Source of the DNA: an uncultured Clostridia bacterium
GTDB taxonomy: Bacteria; Bacillota; Clostridia; TANB77; CAG-508
Assembly (NCBI GenBank): GCA_947624365.1
Contig: CANQJY010000018.1
Location: 1-15,091, forward strand
DNA: 15,091 bases
Direction: 5' to 3'
Shown: positions 1 through 7,600 of the stretch, piece after piece
Layout: each line of letters starts with the position of its first letter
Position numbering within the stretch: the first letter of the stretch is position 1
Translations under genes and position numbers: made by a program
Notes under the pieces: model-generated
Told to the model about the DNA's origin: nothing
Databases searched by the model: none
The model's input: the letters and a program-made list of their open reading frames with translations, nothing else

Positions 1-11
1 TTTTTATACAC

Positions 12-43
12 AAAAATTCCAGCGATTTCTCACTGGAATTTTT
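12..43. terminator. Bidirectional hairpin terminator of an upstream gene
   Basis: Perfect 11-bp inverted repeat: AAAAATTCCAG at 12-22 and CTGGAATTTTT at 33-43, with a 10-nt loop. The A-run on one side and T-run on the other make it work as an intrinsic terminator in either direction. The gene it ends lies before the window. Confidence 0.8.
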
Positions 44-106
44 GCTTTCGGGTTCCTATTTTAGGACACCCTCTTTTCTGTTCACTAAAAATTCACAAAC
101 CAAATA

Positions 107-135
107 TTGACAAACGATATCATATAACATATAAT
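107..135 (+). promoter_or_regulatory. Consensus sigma-A promoter of the ABC exporter operon
   Basis: TTGACA at 107-112, a 17-nt spacer, and TATAAT at 130-135: both hexamers match the vegetative consensus exactly. Transcription should start near 142, about 45 nt before the first ABC gene. So strong a core promoter in front of an efflux pump suggests control by a repressor; see the palindrome at 156-169. Confidence 0.85.
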
Positions 136-155
136 AAAATGTACGATTAATAAAA

Positions 156-169
156 TGTCCAATTGGACA
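156..169. promoter_or_regulatory. Palindromic operator candidate in the ABC leader
   Basis: TGTCCAATTGGACA is a perfect 14-bp palindrome in the untranslated leader just downstream of the expected start site, well placed for a repressor to block transcription. Spaced palindromes of this size are typical of MarR- or TetR-type regulators, which often control multidrug ABC pumps; no regulator gene is visible next to it in this window. An 11-nt direct repeat TAATAAAATGT (132-142 and 148-158) also lies here. Operator function is inferred. Confidence 0.5.
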
Positions 170-188
170 ATCAACTAGGAGGAGAAAG

Positions 189-2363
189 ATGTTAAAGATA
201 TTAAAGAATTTAAAAGAATCTTTCTGGAGTGTTTTAATAATAATTATTTTCCTTGTTATACAATCACAAACCGATTTAGCATTACCTGAGTATACATCAA
301 AAATAGTAAATGTTGGTATACAGTCAGGAGGTATAGAAGATGCAGTACCTGAAGTAATGGGAGAAAAGCATATGCAATTAATAAATATGTTCTCTTCAGC
401 TGATAGTAATGTGCAAATTCAAGACAAATACATAAAAACAACAGAAAATTTAAATAAAGATGAGGAAAAAAGAGCAAAAACACTTTTAGGTGAGAATTAT
501 AAAGAAAAAGATGTCTATGTATTAAAAGATATAGATAAAGAACAAAGAGAAGAATTAGCTAACGAAATGTTAATACCTGTTTTAGGTATTGTAGCAATAA
601 ATAATATGAATATACCTGAAACAACTTCACAAGAGCAAATGCTAGTAATGTTAGAACAGTATAAAAGTCAAGCAGAAGATTTAGAAGAATCAATTAAAGA
701 GCAAGCGGGAATAGCAGGAGTAAGAAGTATTTATCAAGATTTAGAAATTAATACAGATGATATCCAAAATAGATATATTTTTCAAACAGGGTTACAAATG
801 TTAGGAATATCATTAATTACTATGATATCAGCTGTAACAGTTATGCTACTATCTGCAAGAGTAGCAGCTAAACTAGGAAAAACTTTAAGGGAAAAGGTAT
901 TTAGAAAAGTAATTAATTTTTCTAATAAAGAATTAAGAGAATTTTCAACAGCTTCACTAATTACTCGTAGTACAAACGATATTCAGCAAATACAGCAATT
1001 ATTAGCAATGCTATTTAGAGTTGTTGTTTATGCACCAATTATTGCAATAGGTGGATTTATAAAAGTACTAACATCAACAGATAATGTGCTTGTTTGGATT
1101 ATTGCTGTTGTAATTATTGCAACTTTATTTGTAGTTGCTACATTATTTATTATTGTTATGCCAAGATTCAAAAAATTGCAAACTCTTGTTGATAAGTTAA
1201 ATGGAGTATCAAGAGAAATTTTAACAGGTTTACCAGTTATCAGAGCATTTAATAAAGAGAAAAGAGAAGAAGATAGATTTGAAAAGGCTAATAAAGATTT
1301 GAAAAAGGCAAATGTATTTGTTAATCGTGCAATGTCATTAATGATGCCTCTTTTAATTTTTATTATGAATACTGCAATGATACTAGTTATTTGGTATGGT
1401 GGACATAGTGTTGATGAAGGTGTATTGCAAGTAGGAGATATGATGGCATTTATTCAATACATGATGCAAATTGTAATGAGCTTCTTAATGATTTCAATGA
1501 TATCTATAATGTTACCACGTGCTTCTGTTTCAGCAAAACGTATTAATGAAGTAATAGAAACAGAAACAAGTATTAAAGATAAAGAAAATGTAAAACAATT
1601 TGATGAAAACAAAAAAGGATTAGTAGAATTTAGAAATGTATCATTCCGTTATCCAGATGCAGATGCCGAGATTTTAGAAGATATCAATTTTGTTGCAGAA
1701 CCAGGAAAAACAACAGCAATTATTGGTAGTACAGGAAGTGGTAAATCAACGGTTGTTAATTTAATACCAAGATTTTATGATGTAACAGGTGGTAGTATAT
1801 TAGTTGATGGCGTAAATATAAAAGATGTAGCACAAAAAGATTTAAGAGATATTATTGGATTTGTACCACAAAAAGGGATACTATTTTCAGGAACAATTGA
1901 ATCAAATATAAAATATGCAAATGAAAATTTATCAGATGAAGTAATGAAAGAAGTAGCAAAAGTAGCACAAGCTTCAGAATTTATTGAAGAAAAAGAAAAA
2001 CAATATAAAGAAGAAATTTCTCAAGGTGGTACCAATGTATCAGGAGGACAAAAACAACGTTTATCAATTGCAAGAGCAATTGCAAAAGATCCAGAAATTT
2101 ATATATTTGACGACAGCTTTTCTGCTTTAGATTTTAAAACAGATAGTAAATTAAGAGAAGCATTAAAAAAACATGCTAAAAATAAAACAATTATAATAGT
2201 TGCACAAAGAATTAGTACTATATTAAATGCAGATCAAATTATTGTTTTAGAAGAAGGAAAAGTAGTAGGAAAAGGAACACATAAAGAACTAATAAAAAAT
2301 AATGAAGTATATAGACAAATTGCACTTTCACAATTGTCTGAAGAAGAATTAGGAGGTGAGTAA
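189..2363 (+). CDS. ABC exporter half-transporter, degenerate ATP-site subunit (BmrCD/LmrCD type)
   Basis: Inner-membrane half-transporter of 724 residues, expected to export drugs, lipids or peptides together with the next gene. TM1 is near residues 9-28, followed by an unusually long extracytoplasmic insert (about 32-197) before TM2. The nucleotide-binding domain has Walker A G513-S520 (GSTGSGKS), a canonical VSGGQ signature (617-621) and Walker B with D641. D642 stands in place of the catalytic glutamate (FDDS), and Q673 replaces the switch histidine (VAQR). These changes mark the degenerate partner of a heterodimeric exporter. The ATG follows AGGAGGAGA (178-186) closely. The stop lies 1 nt before the partner gene, so the two are almost certainly co-translated. 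The substrate cannot be told from sequence. Confidence 0.93.
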   Translation: MLKILKNLKESFWSVLIIIIFLVIQSQTDLALPEYTSKIVNVGIQSGGIEDAVPEVMGEKHMQLINMFSSADSNVQIQDKYIKTTENLNKDEEKRAKTLLGENYKEKDVYVLKDIDKEQREELANEMLIPVLGIVAINNMNIPETTSQEQMLVMLEQYKSQAEDLEESIKEQAGIAGVRSIYQDLEINTDDIQNRYIFQTGLQMLGISLITMISAVTVMLLSARVAAKLGKTLREKVFRKVINFSNKELREFSTASLITRSTNDIQQIQQLLAMLFRVVVYAPIIAIGGFIKVLTSTDNVLVWIIAVVIIATLFVVATLFIIVMPRFKKLQTLVDKLNGVSREILTGLPVIRAFNKEKREEDRFEKANKDLKKANVFVNRAMSLMMPLLIFIMNTAMILVIWYGGHSVDEGVLQVGDMMAFIQYMMQIVMSFLMISMISIMLPRASVSAKRINEVIETETSIKDKENVKQFDENKKGLVEFRNVSFRYPDADAEILEDINFVAEPGKTTAIIGSTGSGKSTVVNLIPRFYDVTGGSILVDGVNIKDVAQKDLRDIIGFVPQKGILFSGTIESNIKYANENLSDEVMKEVAKVAQASEFIEEKEKQYKEEISQGGTNVSGGQKQRLSIARAIAKDPEIYIFDDSFSALDFKTDSKLREALKKHAKNKTIIIVAQRISTILNADQIIVLEEGKVVGKGTHKELIKNNEVYRQIALSQLSEEELGGE

Positions 2364-2364
2364 A

Positions 2365-4188
2365 ATGCCAGGACCAATGGGAGGACTAAGAGGAAAGAGA
2401 ACAGTAGAAAGAGCAAAAGACTTTAAAGGCACTGTAAAAAAATTAATAAAAAATTACATGTCAAAGTACAAAATAGCAATGGTCATTGTCATTTTATTTG
2501 CCATAGCGGGAACAATTTTTGAAATTATAGGTCCAAGAGTTTTGGGAGATGCAACAACAGAAGTTTTTAACGGATTTGTGAGTAAAGTATCAGGTGGAGC
2601 AGGAATTGACTTTGGTAAAATAGGTCAAATCTTATTTACTTTACTTATATTATATATTTTAAGTTGCATATTTTCTTTTATACAAGGAATTACAATGACA
2701 GGTGTTGCACAAAAATTAACTTACCAAATGCGTGAAGATATTTCTCATAAAATTAATAATTTGCCAATGAAATATTTTGATAAAAGAACAAATGGAGAAG
2801 TTTTATCAATTATTACAAATGATATTGATACTTTAAGCATGAATTTAAACCAAAGCATCACACAAATTATCACATCTATTTGTACAATTATAGGAATTTT
2901 AATTATGATGTTTTCAATAAATTGGCAAATGACATTAATTTCACTTGCTATTTTGCCAATTGCTAGTGGAATTGTAGGAATAATTGTTAAACATTCACAA
3001 AAATATTTTGAGAAGCAACAAGAATATTTGGGACATGTAAATGGCCAAGTAGAAGAAATGTATTCAGGATTAATAATAGTAAAAGCATTTAACGGAGAAG
3101 AAAAAGCAGAGAAAAACTTTGAAAAAGCAAATAAAGAGTTATATCAATCTGCTTGGAAATCACAATTCTTTTCTGGATTAATGTTTCCAATTATGAATTT
3201 TATTGGAAATATTGGTTATGTAGCAGTTGCAATTGTAGGAGGATATTTTGCAATTAATGGAATTATTACAGTAGGAAATATTCAAAGTTTTATTGGATAT
3301 AATAAACGTTTTACACAACCAATAAATCAGATGGCACAAGTTTCTAATATGTTACAAGCAATGATAGCAGCTGCAGAAAGAGTATTTGAATTTTTAGAAG
3401 AGCCAGAAGAAATAGATACTGCAAAAGGTGAGATTAACACACAAACTTTACAAGGTAATATTACTTTTGACCATGTTAAATTTGGATATAATGACAATCA
3501 AATTATTATAAATGATTTTAACAGTCAAATTAATCAAGGACAAAAAATAGCAATTGTCGGACCAACTGGTGCGGGAAAAACAACGATTGTAAAACTTTTA
3601 ATGCGTTTTTATGATGTAAAAGAAGGAGCTATACTAATTGATGGACATAATGTAAAAGATTTTGAAAGAGGAAATCTTAGAAAAATGTTTGGTATGGTAT
3701 TACAAGATACATGGCTATTTGATGGAACAGTTAAAGAAAATATTAAATATGGAAAAGAAGATGCAACAGATGATGAAATAGTTGAAGCAGCAAAAGCGGC
3801 ACATGTACATCATTTTATAAAAACTTTGCCAAATGGTTACAATTCAGTATTAAATGAAGAAACAAGTAATATATCTGCTGGACAAAAACAATTAATGACA
3901 ATAGCTAGAGTCATATTAGCAAATCCTAAAATACTAATTTTAGATGAAGCAACAAGCTCAATAGACACTAGAACTGAAATACAAATTCAAGCAGCAATGG
4001 ATAATTTAATGAAGGGTAGAACAAGTTTTATTATTGCACATAGATTATCTACAATAAAAAATGCAGACTTAATTTTAGTTATGAACCATGGAGATATTGT
4101 TGAACAAGGAACACATGAAGCACTATTAAATGAAAATGGCTTTTATGCCGATTTATATAACAGTCAATTTGAAGTAGAAGAAGAATAG
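2365..4188 (+). CDS. ABC exporter half-transporter, catalytic subunit
   Basis: Second half of the heterodimeric ABC exporter, 607 residues, with an N-terminal six-helix membrane domain and a C-terminal ATPase. Walker A starts at G399 (GPTGAGKT). Walker B is ILILDE with D527 and catalytic E528, and the switch residue is H559 (IAHRLS). The signature is the non-consensus ISAGQ (503-507). This complements the first subunit: the composite site built from this protein's Walker motifs and the partner's VSGGQ is complete, and the other site is degenerate. I chose the ATG at 2365 because AGGAGG (2351-2356) lies 8 nt before it. The in-frame GTG at 2356 overlaps that ribosome binding site and is unlikely. 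Spacing to the upstream stop is 1 nt. Confidence 0.93.
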   Translation: MPGPMGGLRGKRTVERAKDFKGTVKKLIKNYMSKYKIAMVIVILFAIAGTIFEIIGPRVLGDATTEVFNGFVSKVSGGAGIDFGKIGQILFTLLILYILSCIFSFIQGITMTGVAQKLTYQMREDISHKINNLPMKYFDKRTNGEVLSIITNDIDTLSMNLNQSITQIITSICTIIGILIMMFSINWQMTLISLAILPIASGIVGIIVKHSQKYFEKQQEYLGHVNGQVEEMYSGLIIVKAFNGEEKAEKNFEKANKELYQSAWKSQFFSGLMFPIMNFIGNIGYVAVAIVGGYFAINGIITVGNIQSFIGYNKRFTQPINQMAQVSNMLQAMIAAAERVFEFLEEPEEIDTAKGEINTQTLQGNITFDHVKFGYNDNQIIINDFNSQINQGQKIAIVGPTGAGKTTIVKLLMRFYDVKEGAILIDGHNVKDFERGNLRKMFGMVLQDTWLFDGTVKENIKYGKEDATDDEIVEAAKAAHVHHFIKTLPNGYNSVLNEETSNISAGQKQLMTIARVILANPKILILDEATSSIDTRTEIQIQAAMDNLMKGRTSFIIAHRLSTIKNADLILVMNHGDIVEQGTHEALLNENGFYADLYNSQFEVEEE

Positions 4189-4190
4189 GA

Positions 4191-4224
4191 AAGGGACGCT
4201 TAAAAAAACGAGCGTCCCTTTTAG
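4191..4224 (+). terminator. Intrinsic terminator of the ABC operon
   Basis: Perfect 10-bp stem AAGGGACGCT (4191-4200) with AGCGTCCCTT (4211-4220), an A-rich 10-nt loop and a short T-run. It begins 3 nt after the ABC stop codon. The A-rich loop gives the minus strand little terminator character, so it probably serves the plus strand. Confidence 0.85.
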
Positions 4225-4269
4225 AGTATGGAGAGAATCGTATCACATAAAGGAAGAAGTCCATACTCT
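4223..4269. repeat. Inverted repeat in the ABC / DUF1836 intergenic gap
   Basis: AGAGTATGGA (4223-4232) and TCCATACTCT (4260-4269) form a perfect 10-bp inverted repeat with a 27-nt loop, followed by an AT-only run. A smaller 6-bp stem AATCGC/GCGATT lies at 4281-4299. The second could help end the minus-strand DUF1836 transcript. No function is clear for either. Confidence 0.35.
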
Positions 4270-4325
4270 TATATATATAAAATCGCCAATATAGCGATTA
4301 CAAATATTATACAACAAATTAGAGA

Positions 4326-4850
4326 TTAAGTCAAATTTCTATGTAAATATATTTTTAAAGCATATAATTTACTAGCATATGTTTGTACTACATTACGTAA
4401 AATATAGCGTTCTTGAGACATGTTTTTTGAATTACTATATGCTTTTCCTTGAAAAGTATATAGTAGAGATTTTTGTAATTCAAAACAAAATTGATTATAT
4501 GCTTGCTCAACAGAAGAAGTTTCTATTGCTAATTGTATTAATTGTTTAATATCATTAATACTATAAACTTGTTTTAAAATAAAGATAACAATTAAATATG
4601 CAATATGTTCTCTATTATATTTTTTATTTATAGGAGGTTTAATTACTTTATGTTTAACATAATTATTAACCATGGTTTTTGTAATACAATTTGTTTCTTT
4701 TTCATTATCATTTTCCACATAATTAGATAAATATTTTTCCAAAAAAGAGATTACTTGATCCAAATATAGATCAATATCAGGAATATCTTTCCAATGTGGC
4801 AAATGAAAATCAGTTATTTCATTTTCTCTATTTAAAATACTACTACTCAT
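4326..4850 (-). CDS. DUF1836 family putative transcriptional regulator
   Basis: Protein of 174 residues matching the DUF1836 family of Firmicutes. The family hallmarks are visible in order: LPHWKDIPDIDLYLDQV (17-33), a helix-turn-helix-like ITKTMVNNYVKHKVIKPP (56-73), and YNREHIAYLIVIFILKQV (78-95). From memory, one characterised relative is Bacillus subtilis YkrK/Rog, a repressor of htpX, so a DNA-binding role is likely but inferred. The start is ATG at 4850, preceded by AAAGGTG with good spacing. The in-frame GTG at 4859 lies inside that ribosome binding site. It is transcribed divergently from the acyl-CoA synthetase-like gene, and a palindrome in that gene's leader is a natural candidate target. 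Confidence 0.85.
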   Translation of the reverse strand: MSSSILNRENEITDFHLPHWKDIPDIDLYLDQVISFLEKYLSNYVENDNEKETNCITKTMVNNYVKHKVIKPPINKKYNREHIAYLIVIFILKQVYSINDIKQLIQLAIETSSVEQAYNQFCFELQKSLLYTFQGKAYSNSKNMSQERYILRNVVQTYASKLYALKIYLHRNLT

Positions 4851-4870
4851 TTTTATCACCTTTCATGCAT

Positions 4871-4899
4871 ATTTTACCATTTTTAGAACGATAAGTCAA
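4871..4899 (-). promoter_or_regulatory. Promoter of the DUF1836 gene
   Basis: On the minus strand: TTGACT (4899-4894), a 17-nt spacer, and TAAAAT (4876-4871), with TGG directly before the -10 giving an extended -10 element. The leader is only about 15 nt. Its -35 lies 4 bp from the -35 of the divergent promoter, so the two polymerases would compete. Confidence 0.7.
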
Positions 4900-4903
4900 T
4901 TGC

Positions 4904-4930
4904 TTGACACGTTATTGCAAATGTGATAAT
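4904..4930 (+). promoter_or_regulatory. Promoter of the acyl-CoA synthetase-like gene
   Basis: TTGACA at 4904-4909 and GATAAT at 4925-4930, with TGT before the -10 (extended -10). The spacer is 15 nt, shorter than the usual 17, which suggests a weaker or activator-dependent promoter. The assignment is less certain than for the other promoters here. Confidence 0.55.
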
Positions 4931-4949
4931 CTAGTATCAAATACTAGAT
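4929..4949. promoter_or_regulatory. Palindromic operator candidate at the acyl-CoA synthetase promoter
   Basis: Arms ATCTAGTAT (4929-4937) and ATACTAGAT (4941-4949) form a perfect 9-bp inverted repeat around CAA. It overlaps the last bases of the -10 box and covers the expected start site, a classic repressor position. The divergent DUF1836 gene is the obvious candidate for its binder, but a distant regulator of lipid metabolism is equally possible. As RNA it would be a weak AU-rich hairpin, so DNA binding is the better reading. Confidence 0.55.
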
Positions 4950-4964
4950 ATAAAGGAGAATGTA

Positions 4965-6686
4965 ATGGGAAGAGAAAGATATTTTGAAGCTACAGAATTT
5001 GAAAATATCAAAGAACTTATTTATCATTCTGTAGAAGTATTTGCAGATAACATAGCATTTATTATAAAGCATAAACAAGGTAATGAAATAACATATGAGA
5101 ATAAAACATATAAAGAATTTTTACAAGATATTAATTCATTAGGAAGCAAATTTTATGAATTGGGATTAAAAAATAAAAGAGTAGCTATTGTTGGTCGTAA
5201 TCGTTATGAATGGGTACTAACACATTTAACAAATTTATTAGGCGGTATTATATCTGCACCATTAGATAAGGAACTTCAAATTGATGAATTAGAAAGTTGT
5301 TTAGAAAGAAGTAAAGCAGACGTTGTAGTGTTTGATGAAAAATATATAGATATGATAACACAAATAAAAGAAAGAAATAAAACATACTTATCAGAATATA
5401 TTTGTATGACAAAACAAGAAGGATATTTAGCAATACCAGAGTTACTAGAACAAGGTAAAAAAATTTTAGAAGAAGGAAATACAGAATATCAAAATGCAGA
5501 AATAGATTCTTATAAAATGAATATTATATTATTCACATCAGGAACTACATCAAAATCAAAAGCAGTAATGCTATCTCAGAATAATCTTGCATCAAATATA
5601 TATGCAATGTTATTAGTAGAAGAACTTTTACCAACAGATGTCAATTTAGCATTTTTACCATTACATCATATATTTGGGTCAACAGGAATGATTGTTATGC
5701 TATCAGCTGGAATAAAAACAGCATTTCCAGATGGATTAAGATATATAGCGCAAAATTTAAAGGAATATAAAGTTTCTGTATTTTTTGGAGTACCGCTATT
5801 AGTAGAAGCAATTTATAAAAAAATCGAGCAAGGTATTGAAAAACAAGGAAAAACAAAACTTGTAAATTTTGCAAAAAAAATAAGTAATTTTCTATTAAAA
5901 TTCCATATTGACATTCGTAAAAAAATATTCAAAAGTATATTAGATGAGTTAGGTGGAAATATGCGTTTTATAATATCTGGAGGAGCACCACTTGATAAAA
6001 GAGTAGCACAAGGAATTAATGAACTAGGAATTTATTTAATACAAGGATATGGTTTAACAGAAACATCTCCAGTAATAGCATCAGAAAATTATAAAAAACA
6101 AAAATACGGATCTATTGGTATTCCTATGGAGAATATAGAAGTTGACCTTGTAGATAAAAATGAAGAAGGAATTGGAGAACTACGTGTAAAAGGTCCAAAT
6201 ATCATGTTGGGATATTATGAAAACGAAGAAGAAACCAACAGAGTATTAAAAGATGGTTGGTTTTATACAGGAGATTTGGCATATATCGATAAAGAAGGAT
6301 ATTTATTTATAACCGGAAGAAAAAAAGATGTAATTGTACTAAAAAATGGAAAAAAAGTATTTCCAGAGGAATTAGAAACCTTAATTAATAGAATAGACCT
6401 AGTACAAGAAAGCATAGTATATGGAATGCCAATCAACAATAACAAAAATGATGTGAAACTATCAGTAAAAGCAGTATATGACAAAGAAGTAGTAAAAGAA
6501 AAATATCCAAACAGTACAGAAGAAGAAATAAAACAAATTATATGGGAAGAAATCAAAAAAATCAACAAAACATTACCACCATATAAATACATGAAAAACT
6601 TAATTGTAACAGATAAAGAATTAATAAAAACGACTACTAAAAAAGTAAAAAGAAATGAAGAAATAAAACAAATTATGGCTTCATAA
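4965..6686 (+). CDS. AMP-forming long-chain acyl-CoA synthetase-like ligase
   Basis: Cytoplasmic adenylate-forming enzyme of 573 residues, expected to activate a carboxylic (probably fatty) acid with ATP and pass it to CoA or another thiol. The phosphate-binding motif is T191-S-G-T-T with SKSKAVMLS following; S196 stands where glycine is usual. GYGLTE is at 361-366, DGWFYTGD at 430-437, followed by GRKKDVIVLKNGKKVFPEELE. The C-terminal catalytic lysine is probably K560 in TTTKKVKR, where the usual TxxGK has lost its glycine. All core residues for adenylation remain. AAAGGAGA (4952-4959) precedes the ATG. It is a single-gene unit with no carrier protein or thioesterase nearby, so the exact substrate is open. 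Confidence 0.88.
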   Translation: MGRERYFEATEFENIKELIYHSVEVFADNIAFIIKHKQGNEITYENKTYKEFLQDINSLGSKFYELGLKNKRVAIVGRNRYEWVLTHLTNLLGGIISAPLDKELQIDELESCLERSKADVVVFDEKYIDMITQIKERNKTYLSEYICMTKQEGYLAIPELLEQGKKILEEGNTEYQNAEIDSYKMNIILFTSGTTSKSKAVMLSQNNLASNIYAMLLVEELLPTDVNLAFLPLHHIFGSTGMIVMLSAGIKTAFPDGLRYIAQNLKEYKVSVFFGVPLLVEAIYKKIEQGIEKQGKTKLVNFAKKISNFLLKFHIDIRKKIFKSILDELGGNMRFIISGGAPLDKRVAQGINELGIYLIQGYGLTETSPVIASENYKKQKYGSIGIPMENIEVDLVDKNEEGIGELRVKGPNIMLGYYENEEETNRVLKDGWFYTGDLAYIDKEGYLFITGRKKDVIVLKNGKKVFPEELETLINRIDLVQESIVYGMPINNNKNDVKLSVKAVYDKEVVKEKYPNSTEEEIKQIIWEEIKKINKTLPPYKYMKNLIVTDKELIKTTTKKVKRNEEIKQIMAS

Positions 6687-6703
6687 TTGTTAAATTGGGA
6701 CGG

Positions 6704-6776
6704 TGTCCATTTTGGGACGGTCCTTTTTTGGACATTTGTTTCAAATGTCCAAAAAAGGACCGTCCCAAAATGGACA
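6704..6776. terminator. Very long perfect hairpin between convergent genes
   Basis: 35-bp perfect inverted repeat: 6704-6738 pairs base for base with 6742-6776 around a TTT loop. It contains internal T-runs and A-runs and sits between the ligase stop (6686) and the minus-strand BI-1 stop (6783), so it can end both transcripts. The core GGGACGGT occurs at 6697-6704, at 6714-6721 and inverted at 6759-6766, giving a partial direct repeat on the left flank. Its length and repeated core are more like a dispersed REP-type palindrome that has become a terminator than an ordinary terminator. Confidence 0.8.
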
Positions 6777-6782
6777 AAATGG

Positions 6783-7472
6783 TTAATCTTTTTCTCTTCC
6801 AAAAATAGAAAGAATACGTAAGAAAATATTTATAAAGTCTAAGTATAATTGCATAGCACAATAAATATAAACTTTTTCATTAGCAAAATTTGGGTCAGAT
6901 TGTAACATTTTTATTTTATTAATATCATAAATTGTAATACCAAAAAATAATGCAAGTACAAACCAATCTAAAAATAAGTCAAATCCTGAACTTTTAATTA
7001 TAAATAAGTTAATTAAACTTAATATAATGCCTGCAATTAAAAATACAGTAATGTAAGAACTCCAACTACTTAAATCTTTATTTGTTTTATATCCCATAAA
7101 TCCTAATACAGCAAAAATCAAACTAGAGACAACAAATAAATATACAATTGAAGATAATTCAAAAACAGCAAACACTGTACAAAGAGTAACACCATTTATC
7201 ATAGAATATAGAAAGTAAAGAATACCAACAGCAGTAGGTGATAGCTTTTTAAATAATAGGCTAAATACAAGAACAACAACAAGTTCTAAAATTAACAACA
7301 AGCTAAAATATCCATTTCCTATAATATCGATAAATAGTCCAGAATAATATGTGTATGCAGCAACAATAGCAGTACCCAAAAGACCTAAGAACATCCAAAG
7401 AAATGTTTTACCAAAAATTTTATTTTCAGTATCTTTATCAATAATAACTTCTTGATTGAAATCCTCTTCCAT
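6783..7472 (-). CDS. Bax inhibitor-1 (BI-1/YetJ/YccA) family membrane protein
   Basis: Multi-pass membrane protein of 229 residues with about seven hydrophobic helices (near 24-44, 53-73, 80-103, 108-127, 138-159, 166-182 and 203-222). The family signature is in the last two helices: D183 in ITIYDINKIK and D212 in YLDFINIFLRIL. They correspond to the di-aspartyl pair (D171 and D195) that acts as pH sensor of the calcium leak in B. subtilis YetJ. The spacing here is 29 rather than 24 residues. The start is ATG at 7472, after AAAGGAG with 6 nt spacing; a longer in-frame extension reaching 7607 runs through the promoter and is not real. The gene is divergent from addA and is transcribed alone. 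Confidence 0.87.
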   Translation of the reverse strand: MEEDFNQEVIIDKDTENKIFGKTFLWMFLGLLGTAIVAAYTYYSGLFIDIIGNGYFSLLLILELVVVLVFSLLFKKLSPTAVGILYFLYSMINGVTLCTVFAVFELSSIVYLFVVSSLIFAVLGFMGYKTNKDLSSWSSYITVFLIAGIILSLINLFIIKSSGFDLFLDWFVLALFFGITIYDINKIKMLQSDPNFANEKVYIYCAMQLYLDFINIFLRILSIFGREKD

Positions 7473-7515
7473 AACAAACTCCTTTCTTTTATTATTATAT
7501 ATCATATGTATATTA

Positions 7516-7544
7516 ATTATAAAAGAAAAATAAAATAAAAGCAA
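7516..7544 (-). promoter_or_regulatory. Promoter of the BI-1 family gene
   Basis: Minus strand TATAAT (7521-7516) at 17 nt from a weak TTGCTT (7544-7539). The perfect -10 and the correct distance to the start codon support it; the -35 is poor. Confidence 0.5.
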
Positions 7545-7548
7545 GATA

Positions 7549-7578
7549 TTGTCAGAATAATCTAAAAAATGATATAAT
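7549..7578 (+). promoter_or_regulatory. Promoter of addA
   Basis: TTGTCA at 7549-7554, an 18-nt spacer, and TATAAT at 7573-7578. Transcription would start near 7585. This leaves a short leader holding AAGGAGGAGA (7587-7596) before the ATG at 7601. Confidence 0.7.
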
Positions 7579-7600
7579 GTACAAGCAAGGAGGAGAGTAT

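Noticed and set aside
2356..2364. GTG start for the second ABC gene
   Set aside because: The GTG lies inside the AGGAGGTGAG ribosome binding site; ATG 2365 has correct spacing to it.
4851..4859. GTG start for the DUF1836 gene
   Set aside because: It overlaps the AAAGGTG ribosome binding site of the ATG at 4850.
6263..6861. Minus-strand ORFs across the ligase end and the long hairpin
   Set aside because: They are open because of AT-rich antisense composition and the palindrome, and their translations show no family motifs.
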